9,585 bases of DNA from Prevotella sp. UBA4268 (GTDB lineage Bacteria > Bacteroidota > Bacteroidia > Bacteroidales > Bacteroidaceae), in NCBI GenBank assembly GCA_002395135.1, contig DGWC01000006.1:1-9585 (forward strand), written 5' to 3'. Of this stretch, positions 1 to 6,803 are shown in pieces. The notes beneath the pieces are model-generated. The model did no database searches. It was given only the letters and a program-made list of their open reading frames with translations, and had not been told where the DNA came from. How positions within the stretch are numbered: the first letter of the stretch is position 1; every line of letters begins with the position of its first letter. A program made the translations under genes and the position numbers.

Positions 1-219
1 CAAAGACTCGGCGTGAAAATCTGGGGTGGTCAGAAATGTGTAGCCGGAAATATCATCGTTCGCCAGCGTGGTACTCACCACAATCCCGGCGTTAATGTTG
101 GTATCGGCAAGGATGATACCCTCTTCGCTCTTTGTGATGGTGTTGTAAACTTCAAGAAAGGCCGTAACAACAAGAGCACGGTTTCTGTCATTCCCGTAAC
201 AGAGGAGGCAGAGGCCTAA
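1..219 (+). CDS. rpmA: Large ribosomal subunit protein bL27, C-terminal part (5' end outside window)
   Basis: bL27 is a small protein of the 50S subunit near the peptidyl transferase centre. The window opens inside the gene. Frame 1 reads [11 protein letters not shown] from base 1 and continues through the family hallmarks [13 protein letters not shown]-like HHNPG and [13 protein letters not shown], ending at TAA 217-219. The visible 72 residues cover most of the usual 85-90 aa; about 15 N-terminal residues, including the Gly/Lys-rich tail, lie upstream. The GTG at 13 is an internal valine and not the start. The C-terminus ends in a short acidic Glu/Ala tail. In most bacteria rplU (bL21) precedes rpmA, so it is probably just outside the window. 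A hairpin terminator follows within about 35 nt, which makes this the last gene of its transcript. Identification is firm from sequence. Confidence 0.97.
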   Translation, partial: QRLGVKIWGGQKCVAGNIIVRQRGTHHNPGVNVGIGKDDTLFALCDGVVNFKKGRNNKSTVSVIPVTEEAEA

Positions 220-252
220 CAAAATTAAACATCTTATTCCAAACAAACATCA

Positions 253-292
253 GGATCCCAGTACTCGAATGAGCGCTGGGATTTCTGTTTTA
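253..292 (+). terminator. Intrinsic terminator after rpmA
   Basis: The arms ATCCCAG (255-261) and CTGGGAT (276-282) pair perfectly. The stem extends inward through CTC (264-266) and GAG (271-273) around a GAAT loop, with one mismatch and one G-T wobble between. A T-rich run (282-292) follows. The position right after rpmA and before the serS promoter fits transcript termination. Confidence 0.85.
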
Positions 293-414
293 TATCACCA
301 ATAGCGGTTGGATGTGTGCACATTTGTGCCGGTTCTTATAGCGATGAATGGCGGTTTCATGAGGAGAGAGAAGGTGATGGGCGATGGATGTTGTTCGCAT
401 GCAAAAGGTAAATG

Positions 415-433
415 TTCTATTCAAAGAATAGAA
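415..433. promoter_or_regulatory. Perfect 8-bp inverted repeat upstream of the serS promoter
   Basis: TTCTATTC (415-422) and GAATAGAA (426-433) are perfect inverted copies around an AAA centre. The flanks ATGTT and AACAT loosely continue the symmetry. The site ends 15 bp before the proposed -33 element of serS, where an activator or upstream element could sit. There is no T tract on either side to make it a terminator. Its function is inferred from position only. Confidence 0.35.
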
Positions 434-448
434 AAACATGGAATGCTG

Positions 449-479
449 TTGCTCGTATTGATAATTTTTTGTATCTTTG
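449..479 (+). promoter_or_regulatory. Bacteroidota-type promoter for serS
   Basis: TATCTTTG at 472-479 matches the Bacteroidota -7 consensus TAnnTTTG exactly. A TTG at 449-451 lies 20 bp upstream, suitable for the -33 element. Transcription would start near 485, giving a leader of about 33 nt that is A/T-rich with no Shine-Dalgarno, as is common in this phylum. The promoter lies between the rpmA terminator and serS, so serS appears to start its own transcript. Confidence 0.8.
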
Positions 480-518
480 CATCCGTTATTCAGATAATTC
501 TAATTAAAAAACAATAGT

Positions 519-1838
519 ATGCTTACATTGAAACTCATCAGCGAGGAGACAGAACGCGTCGTCCTCGGTCTTCAAAAGAAACATTTTGCCAATGCCGAGG
601 AGGCAGTCAAACGTGTGCTTGACATAGACAAGAAGCGTCGTGAAGCACAACAACAACTGGATGCAAACCTGAACACGGCCAAGAAACTGGCAGCGCAGAT
701 TGGCGCTTTGATGAAAGAGGGAAAGAAAGACGAGGCCAATGCGGTGAAGGAAAGTGTGTCAAAGATGAAAGAAATGAATAAGCAGTTGGAGGAAGAGATG
801 AGCAAGGCTCAGGAAATGCTCACTTCCCAACTCTGCCAGATACCCAATATCCCCTATGACGAGGTACCGGAGGGAAAGGCTGCTGAAGACAACCGCGTGG
901 TGAAGAGCAACCTGAAGGAATGCACGGAGACCGATACCGTTGGCAACTGGGATGTGAATCCGTCGCTGGGCATCGCCTCTCCACTACCCCACTGGGAACT
1001 TGCCAAGAAGTACAACCTGATAGATTTCGACCTGGGAGTGAAAATCACTGGAGCGGGATTCCCCGTTTACGTTGGCAAGGGCGCACGCCTTCAGCGGGCT
1101 TTGATTAATTTCTTCCTCGACGAGGCACGCAAGAGCGGATACACAGAAATCATGCCTCCCACCGTGGTGAATGCTGCATCAGGCTACGGCACGGGCCAAT
1201 TGCCCGACAAGGAGGGCCAGATGTATCATTGCGAGGTGGATGATTTCTATCTGATACCTACCGCCGAGGTTCCCGTGACGAATATTTACCGCGACGTTAT
1301 CCTCGACGAGAAAGACCTTCCTGTCAAGAATTGCGCCTACACACAGTGCTTCCGCCGCGAAGCAGGCAGTTATGGCAAGGACGTGCGCGGACTGAACCGA
1401 CTTCATGAGTTCTCAAAAATCGAAATCGTACGTATCGATAAGCCGGAGCATTCTAAGGAGAGCCACAAGGAAATGTTAGAGCATGTGGAAGGCCTGCTTA
1501 AGAAACTGGAACTCCCCTATCGCATTTTGCTTTTGTGCGGCGGCGACCAGAGTTTCACATCTGCCATCTGCTACGACTTCGAAGTGTATTCTGAGGCTCA
1601 AGGACGTTGGCTCGAGGTGTCGTCGGTATCCAATTTCGACACCTATCAGGCAAACCGTCTGAAATGCCGCTATCGTCCGGAAGGCAGCAAGAAACCTGTT
1701 CTTTGCCACACCCTGAACGGCTCGGCACTGGCATTACCACGCATTGTGGCTGCTATCCTGGAGAACAACCAGACCGAGAACGGTATCAAGATTCCAGCAG
1801 CCTTGGTGCCTTATACTGGTTTCGACACGATAGATTAA
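519..1838 (+). CDS. serS: Seryl-tRNA synthetase (class II)
   Basis: This cytoplasmic enzyme charges tRNA-Ser, and also tRNA-Sec where present, with serine through a seryl-adenylate. The 439 aa are a normal length. Residues 1-110 are the tRNA-binding arm; the Lys/Glu/Gln-rich stretch at about 27-105 should form the long antiparallel coiled coil. The class II catalytic core follows: the motif 1 region at about 205-220 (TEIMPPTVVN), the TAE serine-pocket element at 248-250, motif 2 at about 278-302 starting FRREAGSYG, and motif 3 at 401-408 (GSALALPR) with its ATP-binding arginine. The ATG at 519 begins MLTLKLI, as expected for the family, and follows an A-rich leader. It has its own promoter upstream. 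The gap to the next gene is 76 nt with no T-tract terminator, so read-through into the next gene is possible. Nothing is missing from the active site as far as motifs show. Confidence 0.98.
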   Translation: MLTLKLISEETERVVLGLQKKHFANAEEAVKRVLDIDKKRREAQQQLDANLNTAKKLAAQIGALMKEGKKDEANAVKESVSKMKEMNKQLEEEMSKAQEMLTSQLCQIPNIPYDEVPEGKAAEDNRVVKSNLKECTETDTVGNWDVNPSLGIASPLPHWELAKKYNLIDFDLGVKITGAGFPVYVGKGARLQRALINFFLDEARKSGYTEIMPPTVVNAASGYGTGQLPDKEGQMYHCEVDDFYLIPTAEVPVTNIYRDVILDEKDLPVKNCAYTQCFRREAGSYGKDVRGLNRLHEFSKIEIVRIDKPEHSKESHKEMLEHVEGLLKKLELPYRILLLCGGDQSFTSAICYDFEVYSEAQGRWLEVSSVSNFDTYQANRLKCRYRPEGSKKPVLCHTLNGSALALPRIVAAILENNQTENGIKIPAALVPYTGFDTID

Positions 1839-1890
1839 GGGATATGATGTCTTAATAGACGAAGAGGTATCCCGTGTTTGAGACTTGTCT
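1839..1890. promoter_or_regulatory. Nested inverted repeats in the serS-gltA gap
   Basis: GGGATA (1839-1844) can pair with TATCCC (1868-1873). Inside lies the small hairpin GTCT-TAAT-AGAC (1849-1860), and just after it AGAC-TT-GTCT (1881-1890) repeats the same arms in the other order. The arms could pair in alternative ways. There is no T tract, so this is not a standard terminator, and I see no TAnnTTTG box in the gap. It could be mRNA leader structure for gltA or chance. Confidence 0.25.
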
Positions 1891-1914
1891 AAAGAAGATA
1901 AAAATACAAGCATT

Positions 1915-4275
1915 ATGAATAAGATAATAAGAAAAGAACAGTTTTCTGAAAAAGTCTTTCTGTTCGAGATAGAAGCGCCGTTGATTGCGAAAAGCCGAAA
2001 AGCAGGCAATTTCGTGATTGTGCGCGTAGGAAAGAAAGGTGAGCGCATGCCGCTTACCATCGCTGGAGCCGACATTGAGAAAGGCACGATTACAATTGTT
2101 GTTCAGCAAGTGGGCCTTTCTTCAAAGAAACTCTGTATGCTCAACGAGGGCGACTATGTAACCGATGTGGTGGGTCCCTTGGGAAATCCCACTCATATTG
2201 AGAACTTCGGGACGGTGGTATGTGCCGGCGGCGGTTTGGGCGTGGCTCCCATGCTTCCCATTATCCAGGCTTTGAAGGCTGCCGGAAACCGTGTTCTCTC
2301 GGTGATGGCCGGTCGTTCAAAGGACTTGATCATCCTTGAAGACAAGGTGCGTGAGAGTTCCGACGAGGTGATTATCATGACCGACGACGGCAGTTATGGC
2401 GAAAAGGGTGTCGTAACGGTTGGCATAGAAAAGTTCATTGAGCAGGAGCACGTTGACAAGGTCTTTGCCATCGGACCTCCCATCATGATGAAATTCTCTA
2501 ACCTGACGGCCCAGAAGTATAACATTCCGTGCGAAGTGTCGCTGAATACGATTATGGTCGACGGTACCGGAATGTGCGGTGCCTGCCGCCTCACTATTGG
2601 CGGAAAGACGCGATTCGTATGTATCGATGGTCCGGAGTTTGACGGAGCCTTGGTGGACTGGGACGAAATGTTCAAGCGAATGGGCACTTTCAAGCGTGAG
2701 GAACAGGAAGAACTGGCTCATTATGAAGAGCATCTCGACATGGTTTCTGATTCTGCAAACGACGAAAATGCCTCTGCCACGTCTGATGTTGTGATGGACG
2801 ATGATCCTACCAATGACACAATTGACGTGCTTACCGACAGAAATGCGGAATGGCGCAAGGAAATCCGCAACGCCATGAAGCCCAAGGAGCGCACGGCGAT
2901 AGAACGTGTGGTGATGCCCGAACTCGATCCTGCCTACCGGGCCACGACAAGAACCGAAGAAGTGAATATCGGACTCACCAAGGAAATGGCAATGAGAGAA
3001 GCCCAGAGGTGCCTCGATTGCGCCAAGCCAACATGCGTTGAGGGCTGTCCGGTGAATATCAACATCCCGTCTTTCATCAAGAATATTGAGCGGGGACAGT
3101 TCCTGGCAGCCGCCAAAGTGCTTAAAAACACCTCTGCCCTGCCCGCCGTCTGCGGCCGTGTATGCCCTCAGGAGAAGCAATGCGAAAGCAAATGCATCCA
3201 TCTGAAGATGAACGAGCCCGCCGTTGCCATAGGTTATCTCGAGCGTTTTGCTGCCGATTTCGAGCGTGAAAGTGGGAATATGTCGCTTCCAGATATGGCC
3301 CCGGCCAACGGAATCAAGATTGCCGTGGTTGGTTCTGGCCCTGCCGGACTGAGTTTTGCCGGTGATATGGTGAAGAAAGGCTATGATGTTTACGTCTTCG
3401 AGGCACTTCACGAGATTGGCGGTGTACTGAAATATGGTATTCCAGAGTTCCGTCTGCCGAATAAAATCGTTGACGTTGAAATAGAAAACCTTGCCAAGAT
3501 GGGCGTTCATTTCCAGACAGACGTGATCATTGGCAAAACGGTTACCGTGGAACAACTCGAACAACAGGGATTTAAAGGTGTCTTCGTGGGCTCGGGTGCC
3601 GGTCTGCCCAATTTCATGAACATACCGGGCGAGAATTCCATCAATATCATGTCGAGCAATGAATACCTTACCCGCGTGAACCTGATGGATGCCGCCAACC
3701 CGACAACCGATACGCCGTTGAACCCGGCAAAGAACGTTCTCGTAGTTGGTGGTGGCAACACGGCCATGGACTCTTGCCGTACGGCAAAGCGTCTGGGCGC
3801 AGAGGTGACACTGGTGTATCGCCGCTCTGAGGTGGAAATGCCGGCACGTCTCGAAGAGGTGAAGCATGCCAAGGAGGAGGGAATCCATTTCCTCACGCTT
3901 CACAATCCTATCGAGTATATTGCCGATGAGAAGGGTGCCGTGAAGCAGGCCGTACTCCAAGTGATGCAACTTGGCGAGCCCGATGCCTCCGGACGTCGTT
4001 CTCCCGTTCCTGTAGAAGGCAAAACGGTGACGCTCGATGTGGACCAGGTTATCGTTGCCGTTGGCGTTTCGCCGAATCCGTTGGTGCCGAAGTCCATCAA
4101 AGACCTGGAACTCGGCCGCAAGAACACCATTGCGGTGAACGAAAGCATGCAGTCTTCGCGCATGGAAATATTTGCCGGAGGCGACATTGTCAGAGGCGGT
4201 GCCACCGTTATCCTCGCCATGGGTGACGGAAGACGTGCCGCTCAACACATGGATGAATATATTCAGAAGAAATGA
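1915..4275 (+). CDS. gltA: Fused NfnA-NfnB / GltA-type flavin iron-sulfur NAD(P)H oxidoreductase
   Basis: This 786-aa cytoplasmic protein joins two chains that are separate in many bacteria. Residues 1-275 are a ferredoxin-NADP reductase-like module (PyrK/SudB/NfnA): RMPLTIAGAD binds flavin at about 44-53, and C221, C224 and C236 are [2Fe-2S] ligands, perhaps with D216. An acidic linker (about 278-305) leads to the GltD/SudA/NfnB module. That module has cysteines 366, 369, 374, 378, 413, 417, 423 and 427 for two [4Fe-4S] clusters, a first Rossmann fold GSGPAG (473-478) for FAD, a second GGGNTA (612-617) for NAD(P)H, and GGD (755-757) at the FAD-binding end. Related proteins are named NADPH-dependent glutamate synthase small chain (GltA), sulfide dehydrogenase, or electron-bifurcating NADH-dependent ferredoxin:NADP+ oxidoreductase (NfnAB). 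I favour the Nfn-like role because no glutaminase/synthase large chain is nearby. The ATG at 1915 begins MNKII and follows an A-rich stretch; the in-frame TTG at 1885 is less likely. The stop overlaps the next start (ATGA). Confidence 0.92.
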   Translation: MNKIIRKEQFSEKVFLFEIEAPLIAKSRKAGNFVIVRVGKKGERMPLTIAGADIEKGTITIVVQQVGLSSKKLCMLNEGDYVTDVVGPLGNPTHIENFGTVVCAGGGLGVAPMLPIIQALKAAGNRVLSVMAGRSKDLIILEDKVRESSDEVIIMTDDGSYGEKGVVTVGIEKFIEQEHVDKVFAIGPPIMMKFSNLTAQKYNIPCEVSLNTIMVDGTGMCGACRLTIGGKTRFVCIDGPEFDGALVDWDEMFKRMGTFKREEQEELAHYEEHLDMVSDSANDENASATSDVVMDDDPTNDTIDVLTDRNAEWRKEIRNAMKPKERTAIERVVMPELDPAYRATTRTEEVNIGLTKEMAMREAQRCLDCAKPTCVEGCPVNINIPSFIKNIERGQFLAAAKVLKNTSALPAVCGRVCPQEKQCESKCIHLKMNEPAVAIGYLERFAADFERESGNMSLPDMAPANGIKIAVVGSGPAGLSFAGDMVKKGYDVYVFEALHEIGGVLKYGIPEFRLPNKIVDVEIENLAKMGVHFQTDVIIGKTVTVEQLEQQGFKGVFVGSGAGLPNFMNIPGENSINIMSSNEYLTRVNLMDAANPTTDTPLNPAKNVLVVGGGNTAMDSCRTAKRLGAEVTLVYRRSEVEMPARLEEVKHAKEEGIHFLTLHNPIEYIADEKGAVKQAVLQVMQLGEPDASGRRSPVPVEGKTVTLDVDQVIVAVGVSPNPLVPKSIKDLELGRKNTIAVNESMQSSRMEIFAGGDIVRGGATVILAMGDGRRAAQHMDEYIQKK

Positions 4276-4640
4276 ACGGGTTGTATACCATCATCTTGCT
4301 CATATTAAGCAACGTCTTCATGACGCTTGCTTGGTATGGGCATCTGAAATTATCCGAGCAGGGCATTAGCCGGAGTTGGCCTTTGATAGGTGTCATCGCC
4401 TTCTCGTGGATGATTGCTTTCTTTGAATATTGTTGTCAGGTGCCGGCCAACCGCATGGGTTTTGTGGGCAACGGCGGACCTTTCACACTCGTCCAACTGA
4501 AGGTTATCCAGGAATGTGTTTCGCTTGCGGTGTTCGCCGTGATAGCCAACATCCTCTTTCAAGGCCAGAACCTGCATTGGAATCACATACTTGCGTTTTT
4601 CTTGATTATATGTGCTGTTTATCTTGTTTTCATGAAATAG
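4272..4640 (+). CDS. Small four-helix membrane protein, DMT_6 / DUF486 family
   Basis: The 122-aa integral inner-membrane protein has four hydrophobic segments at about 4-22, 36-53, 80-97 and 104-121. The short loop QVPANRMGFVGNGGPF (about 56-71) between helices 2 and 3 resembles the signature of the DUF486/DMT_6 family, relatives of the drug/metabolite transporter superfamily. Four helices without an internal duplication imply that it works as a dimer, as in small multidrug resistance proteins; this is family-based inference. The substrate is unknown. The start codon overlaps the gltA stop (ATGA at 4272-4275), so translation is probably coupled and the two genes share a transcript. The next gene starts 7 nt after its stop. 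The family call is fairly sure; any transport role is not shown by the sequence. Confidence 0.85.
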   Translation: MNGLYTIILLILSNVFMTLAWYGHLKLSEQGISRSWPLIGVIAFSWMIAFFEYCCQVPANRMGFVGNGGPFTLVQLKVIQECVSLAVFAVIANILFQGQNLHWNHILAFFLIICAVYLVFMK

Positions 4641-4647
4641 AGTCATA

Positions 4648-5823
4648 ATGGATATGAAGATACGGAATATTCTCTTGGCAATTGGAATCTCACTTCTGTG
4701 CGCGACAACCGCGTCTGCCCAGAAGAAGAAAGCCGCCGCAAAGCCCAAGGCCGCCAAAGTGGTGGTGAAACCCGTCAAGGCCGAGCCCACGGCAGAGGAT
4801 TTACTATATGAGAACATGTTGGAAAATACGCAGTCGGTGCTTGTCATCGATAGCGTTGTGGTTCCCAAGAACGATTTCCTCAAATACATTCCACTACCCA
4901 GCGAATGCGGCACAATCTCTCCTTATCAGAGTCAGGCAGAGCATTCGGGATATGTCTATGTGAATGGCTTCAGCAACAAGATGTACTATTCGCTGGTGGA
5001 CACCATCGGCAAAGCCTTGCTCTATACATCCGACAAACTGGGATTACGCTGGACCAAGGGCGCGCCCGTGAGTGGTATCGACAATGATAATTCTCCAAAT
5101 TATCCGTTTATGATGCCCGACGGAATCACCCTCTATTTCGCTCAGAAGGGAGAAGGCGGCATTGGCGGCTATGACATTTTCGTCACTCGATATGATAGCG
5201 AAAAGGGTGAGTTCCTGCGCCCTAACAACATCGGCTTGCCGTTCAACTCACGTGGCAACGACTATATGTATGTTGTTGACGAACTGGACTCTCTCGGTTG
5301 GTTCGTCTCTGACCGCAACCAGCCTGAAGGAAAGGTGTGCGTGTATACCTTTGTACCCTCCAAGCAGCGCACAAACCTTGACATTTCCGACCTCAGTGAT
5401 GAAGAGGTGAGGCAATATGCCGATTTGAAGAGCATCAAGAAAACATGGAAGAACAAACGAGAATACAGTGCGGCACTCAGTCGCCTGCAACGCTTGAAGG
5501 GCAATCGGGCAAATAGAGATGACGAACAATCGTTCCGTTTCATCGTTAACGATGCACTCACCTACCACTCCATCGGTGAATTCAGGTCGGAGAAAGCCAA
5601 GACGCTGGTGGCCGAACTGATGCAGATGAAAGAGCGCTGCCAAAACGACACGGAGCAATTGCAGGCTTTGCGCGACCGATACCATGATGCCGATGAAGCA
5701 GAAAAGCAGAATCTCTCAACAACCATCTTGGCGGCGGAACGCGACATTATGAATCTTTATGCAGAGATTCGCTCAATGGAAAAGACTATTCGCAATGAAG
5801 AAATCATGTTTTTAACTAAATAA
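4648..5823 (+). CDS. Exported PD40 (TolB-like beta-propeller) repeat protein with C-terminal coiled coil
   Basis: The 391-aa protein begins with a typical signal peptide: MDMKIR, a hydrophobic core at about 8-20, and a probable signal peptidase I cut after A24 (ASA before QKKK). No lipobox cysteine is visible at the cut. A Lys/Ala/Pro-rich tether (25-48) follows. The middle (about 90-240) contains PD40-like repeats: NYPFMMPDGITLYFAQKG with GGYDIFVTRYD at about 151-183, and a second unit around 203-223 (DYMYVVDELDSLGWFVSDR). PD40 repeats build TolB-type propellers and usually bind proteins or glycans in the periplasm. Residues about 310-387 are charged and heptad-rich, probably a coiled coil. 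I do not recognise a specific function; a periplasmic scaffold or envelope-associated role is inference. The short gaps on both sides (7 nt each) make it part of the gltA transcript. An internal M at residue 3 is an equally good start for the signal peptide. Confidence 0.85.
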   Translation: MDMKIRNILLAIGISLLCATTASAQKKKAAAKPKAAKVVVKPVKAEPTAEDLLYENMLENTQSVLVIDSVVVPKNDFLKYIPLPSECGTISPYQSQAEHSGYVYVNGFSNKMYYSLVDTIGKALLYTSDKLGLRWTKGAPVSGIDNDNSPNYPFMMPDGITLYFAQKGEGGIGGYDIFVTRYDSEKGEFLRPNNIGLPFNSRGNDYMYVVDELDSLGWFVSDRNQPEGKVCVYTFVPSKQRTNLDISDLSDEEVRQYADLKSIKKTWKNKREYSAALSRLQRLKGNRANRDDEQSFRFIVNDALTYHSIGEFRSEKAKTLVAELMQMKERCQNDTEQLQALRDRYHDADEAEKQNLSTTILAAERDIMNLYAEIRSMEKTIRNEEIMFLTK

Positions 5824-5830
5824 TCCTTAT

Positions 5831-6700
5831 ATGAAGTACTTTGAACCATCAGAACTCCTCATCAACGAGGACGGCAGTATTTTCCACTTGCATGTCAAGC
5901 CGGAACAACTTGCCGATAATGTTATACTTGTTGGCGACCCTGGAAGAGTGCCAACGGTGGCCAGCCACTTCGACGAGAAAGAGTGCGATGTGGAAAGCCG
6001 CGAGTTCCGAACCATAACAGGCACCTATAAAGGCAAGCGAATTTCCGTGGTGTCAACGGGTATCGGATGTGACAACATTGACATCGTGCTCAACGAGATT
6101 GACGCCCTGGCCAACATCGATTTCGAGTCGCGCACCGAGAAAACCACCCTTCGCTCGCTCAACATCGTGCGCATTGGCACGTGCGGCGGACTACAGCCCT
6201 TCACGCCAACCGGTACGTTCATCGCATCGGTGAAGAGCATTGGATTCGACGGCCTGCTCAATTTCTATGCTGGTAGGAACGAAGTGTGCGACCTCGCTTT
6301 CGAAAAGGCATTCAAAGAACACATGAACTGGAACCCGCAACTGTGCGATCCCTATGTGATTGATGCCAATGCCGAACTCATCAACCGCATTGCTTCTGAC
6401 GACATGGTGCGGGGCGTGACCATCGCTTGCGGAGGTTTCTTCGGACCTCAAGGGCGTGAACTTCGCATTCCGCTTGCCGATCCGAAGCAGAACGAGAAAG
6501 TGGAAACATTTGAATACGACGGGCTTAAAATCACAAACTTTGAGATGGAGTCGTCGGCAGTAGCCGGACTCTCTGCCCTGCTCGGCCATAAGGCCATGAC
6601 CTGTTGCATGGTGATTGCCAACCGTTGGGCCAAGAGCGCCAACACGGGATATAAATCCACAATCGACGATCTCATCGTCAAGGTCCTTGACCGTATATGA
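5831..6700 (+). CDS. udp: Nucleoside phosphorylase, uridine-phosphorylase-like
   Basis: This 289-aa cytoplasmic enzyme belongs to the PNP/UDP phosphorylase family 1, which splits nucleosides with phosphate into base and ribose-1-phosphate. Family motifs are in order: GDPGR at 35-39 (phosphate binding), TGIGCDN at 76-82, RIGTCGG at 114-120, and FEMESSA at 237-243 (ribose contact), followed by an ANRWA stretch near 263-267. The segment GFFGPQGRE (202-210) aligns by eye with the E. coli uridine phosphorylase region that carries the uracil-binding Gln and Arg, placing Q207 and R209 in those roles; this favours uridine over purine nucleosides. It is somewhat longer than the E. coli enzyme (about 253 aa), with extra residues in the N-terminal part and around 100-107. 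The ATG at 5831 is 7 nt after the PD40 gene. Pyrimidine salvage is the likely pathway. Substrate specificity is inferred from two residues, so the symbol is less certain than the family. Confidence 0.88.
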   Translation: MKYFEPSELLINEDGSIFHLHVKPEQLADNVILVGDPGRVPTVASHFDEKECDVESREFRTITGTYKGKRISVVSTGIGCDNIDIVLNEIDALANIDFESRTEKTTLRSLNIVRIGTCGGLQPFTPTGTFIASVKSIGFDGLLNFYAGRNEVCDLAFEKAFKEHMNWNPQLCDPYVIDANAELINRIASDDMVRGVTIACGGFFGPQGRELRIPLADPKQNEKVETFEYDGLKITNFEMESSAVAGLSALLGHKAMTCCMVIANRWAKSANTGYKSTIDDLIVKVLDRI

Positions 6701-6735
6701 CATTCACACTCAAACTTTCCATTACAAACGTTTAA

Positions 6736-6770
6736 CGTCCTTGCCTTCATCCCAATGACTGGCAAGGACG
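6736..6770. promoter_or_regulatory. Strong 10-bp hairpin in the mnmE leader
   Basis: CGTCCTTGCC (6736-6745) and GGCAAGGACG (6761-6770) are perfect inverted copies. The 15-nt loop can form a further 4-bp stem (TCAT 6747-6750 with ATGA 6755-6758) around CCCA. It lies between udp and mnmE, ending 33 nt before the mnmE ATG. No T tract follows, so it is not a standard intrinsic terminator. It could block or shape read-through, stabilise the upstream mRNA end, or be a protein-binding element. I find no convincing TAnnTTTG promoter in this gap. Confidence 0.5.
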
Positions 6771-6803
6771 AAGCATTCATTATCATACTTGGGCAAAGAA
6801 TCA

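Noticed and set aside
308..517. A 69-codon + strand open frame with a hydrophobic C-terminal half, upstream of serS
   Set aside because: It runs through the serS promoter and a palindrome, resembles no family I know, and its hydrophobic stretch is explained by T-rich promoter DNA.
1885..1914. Upstream TTG start for the gltA fusion
   Set aside because: The ATG at 1915 follows an A-rich leader and gives the expected N-terminus MNKII; the extra ten residues look like noncoding sequence.
2317..4248. A 643-codon open frame on the minus strand inside gltA
   Set aside because: It is the mirror of a strongly conserved gene. Its His/Arg/Gly-rich translation has no domain signature, and the + strand has complete motifs throughout.
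6789..6803. Upstream TTG start for mnmE
   Set aside because: The ATG at 6804 begins the conserved MnmE N-terminus directly, and TTG starts are rare.
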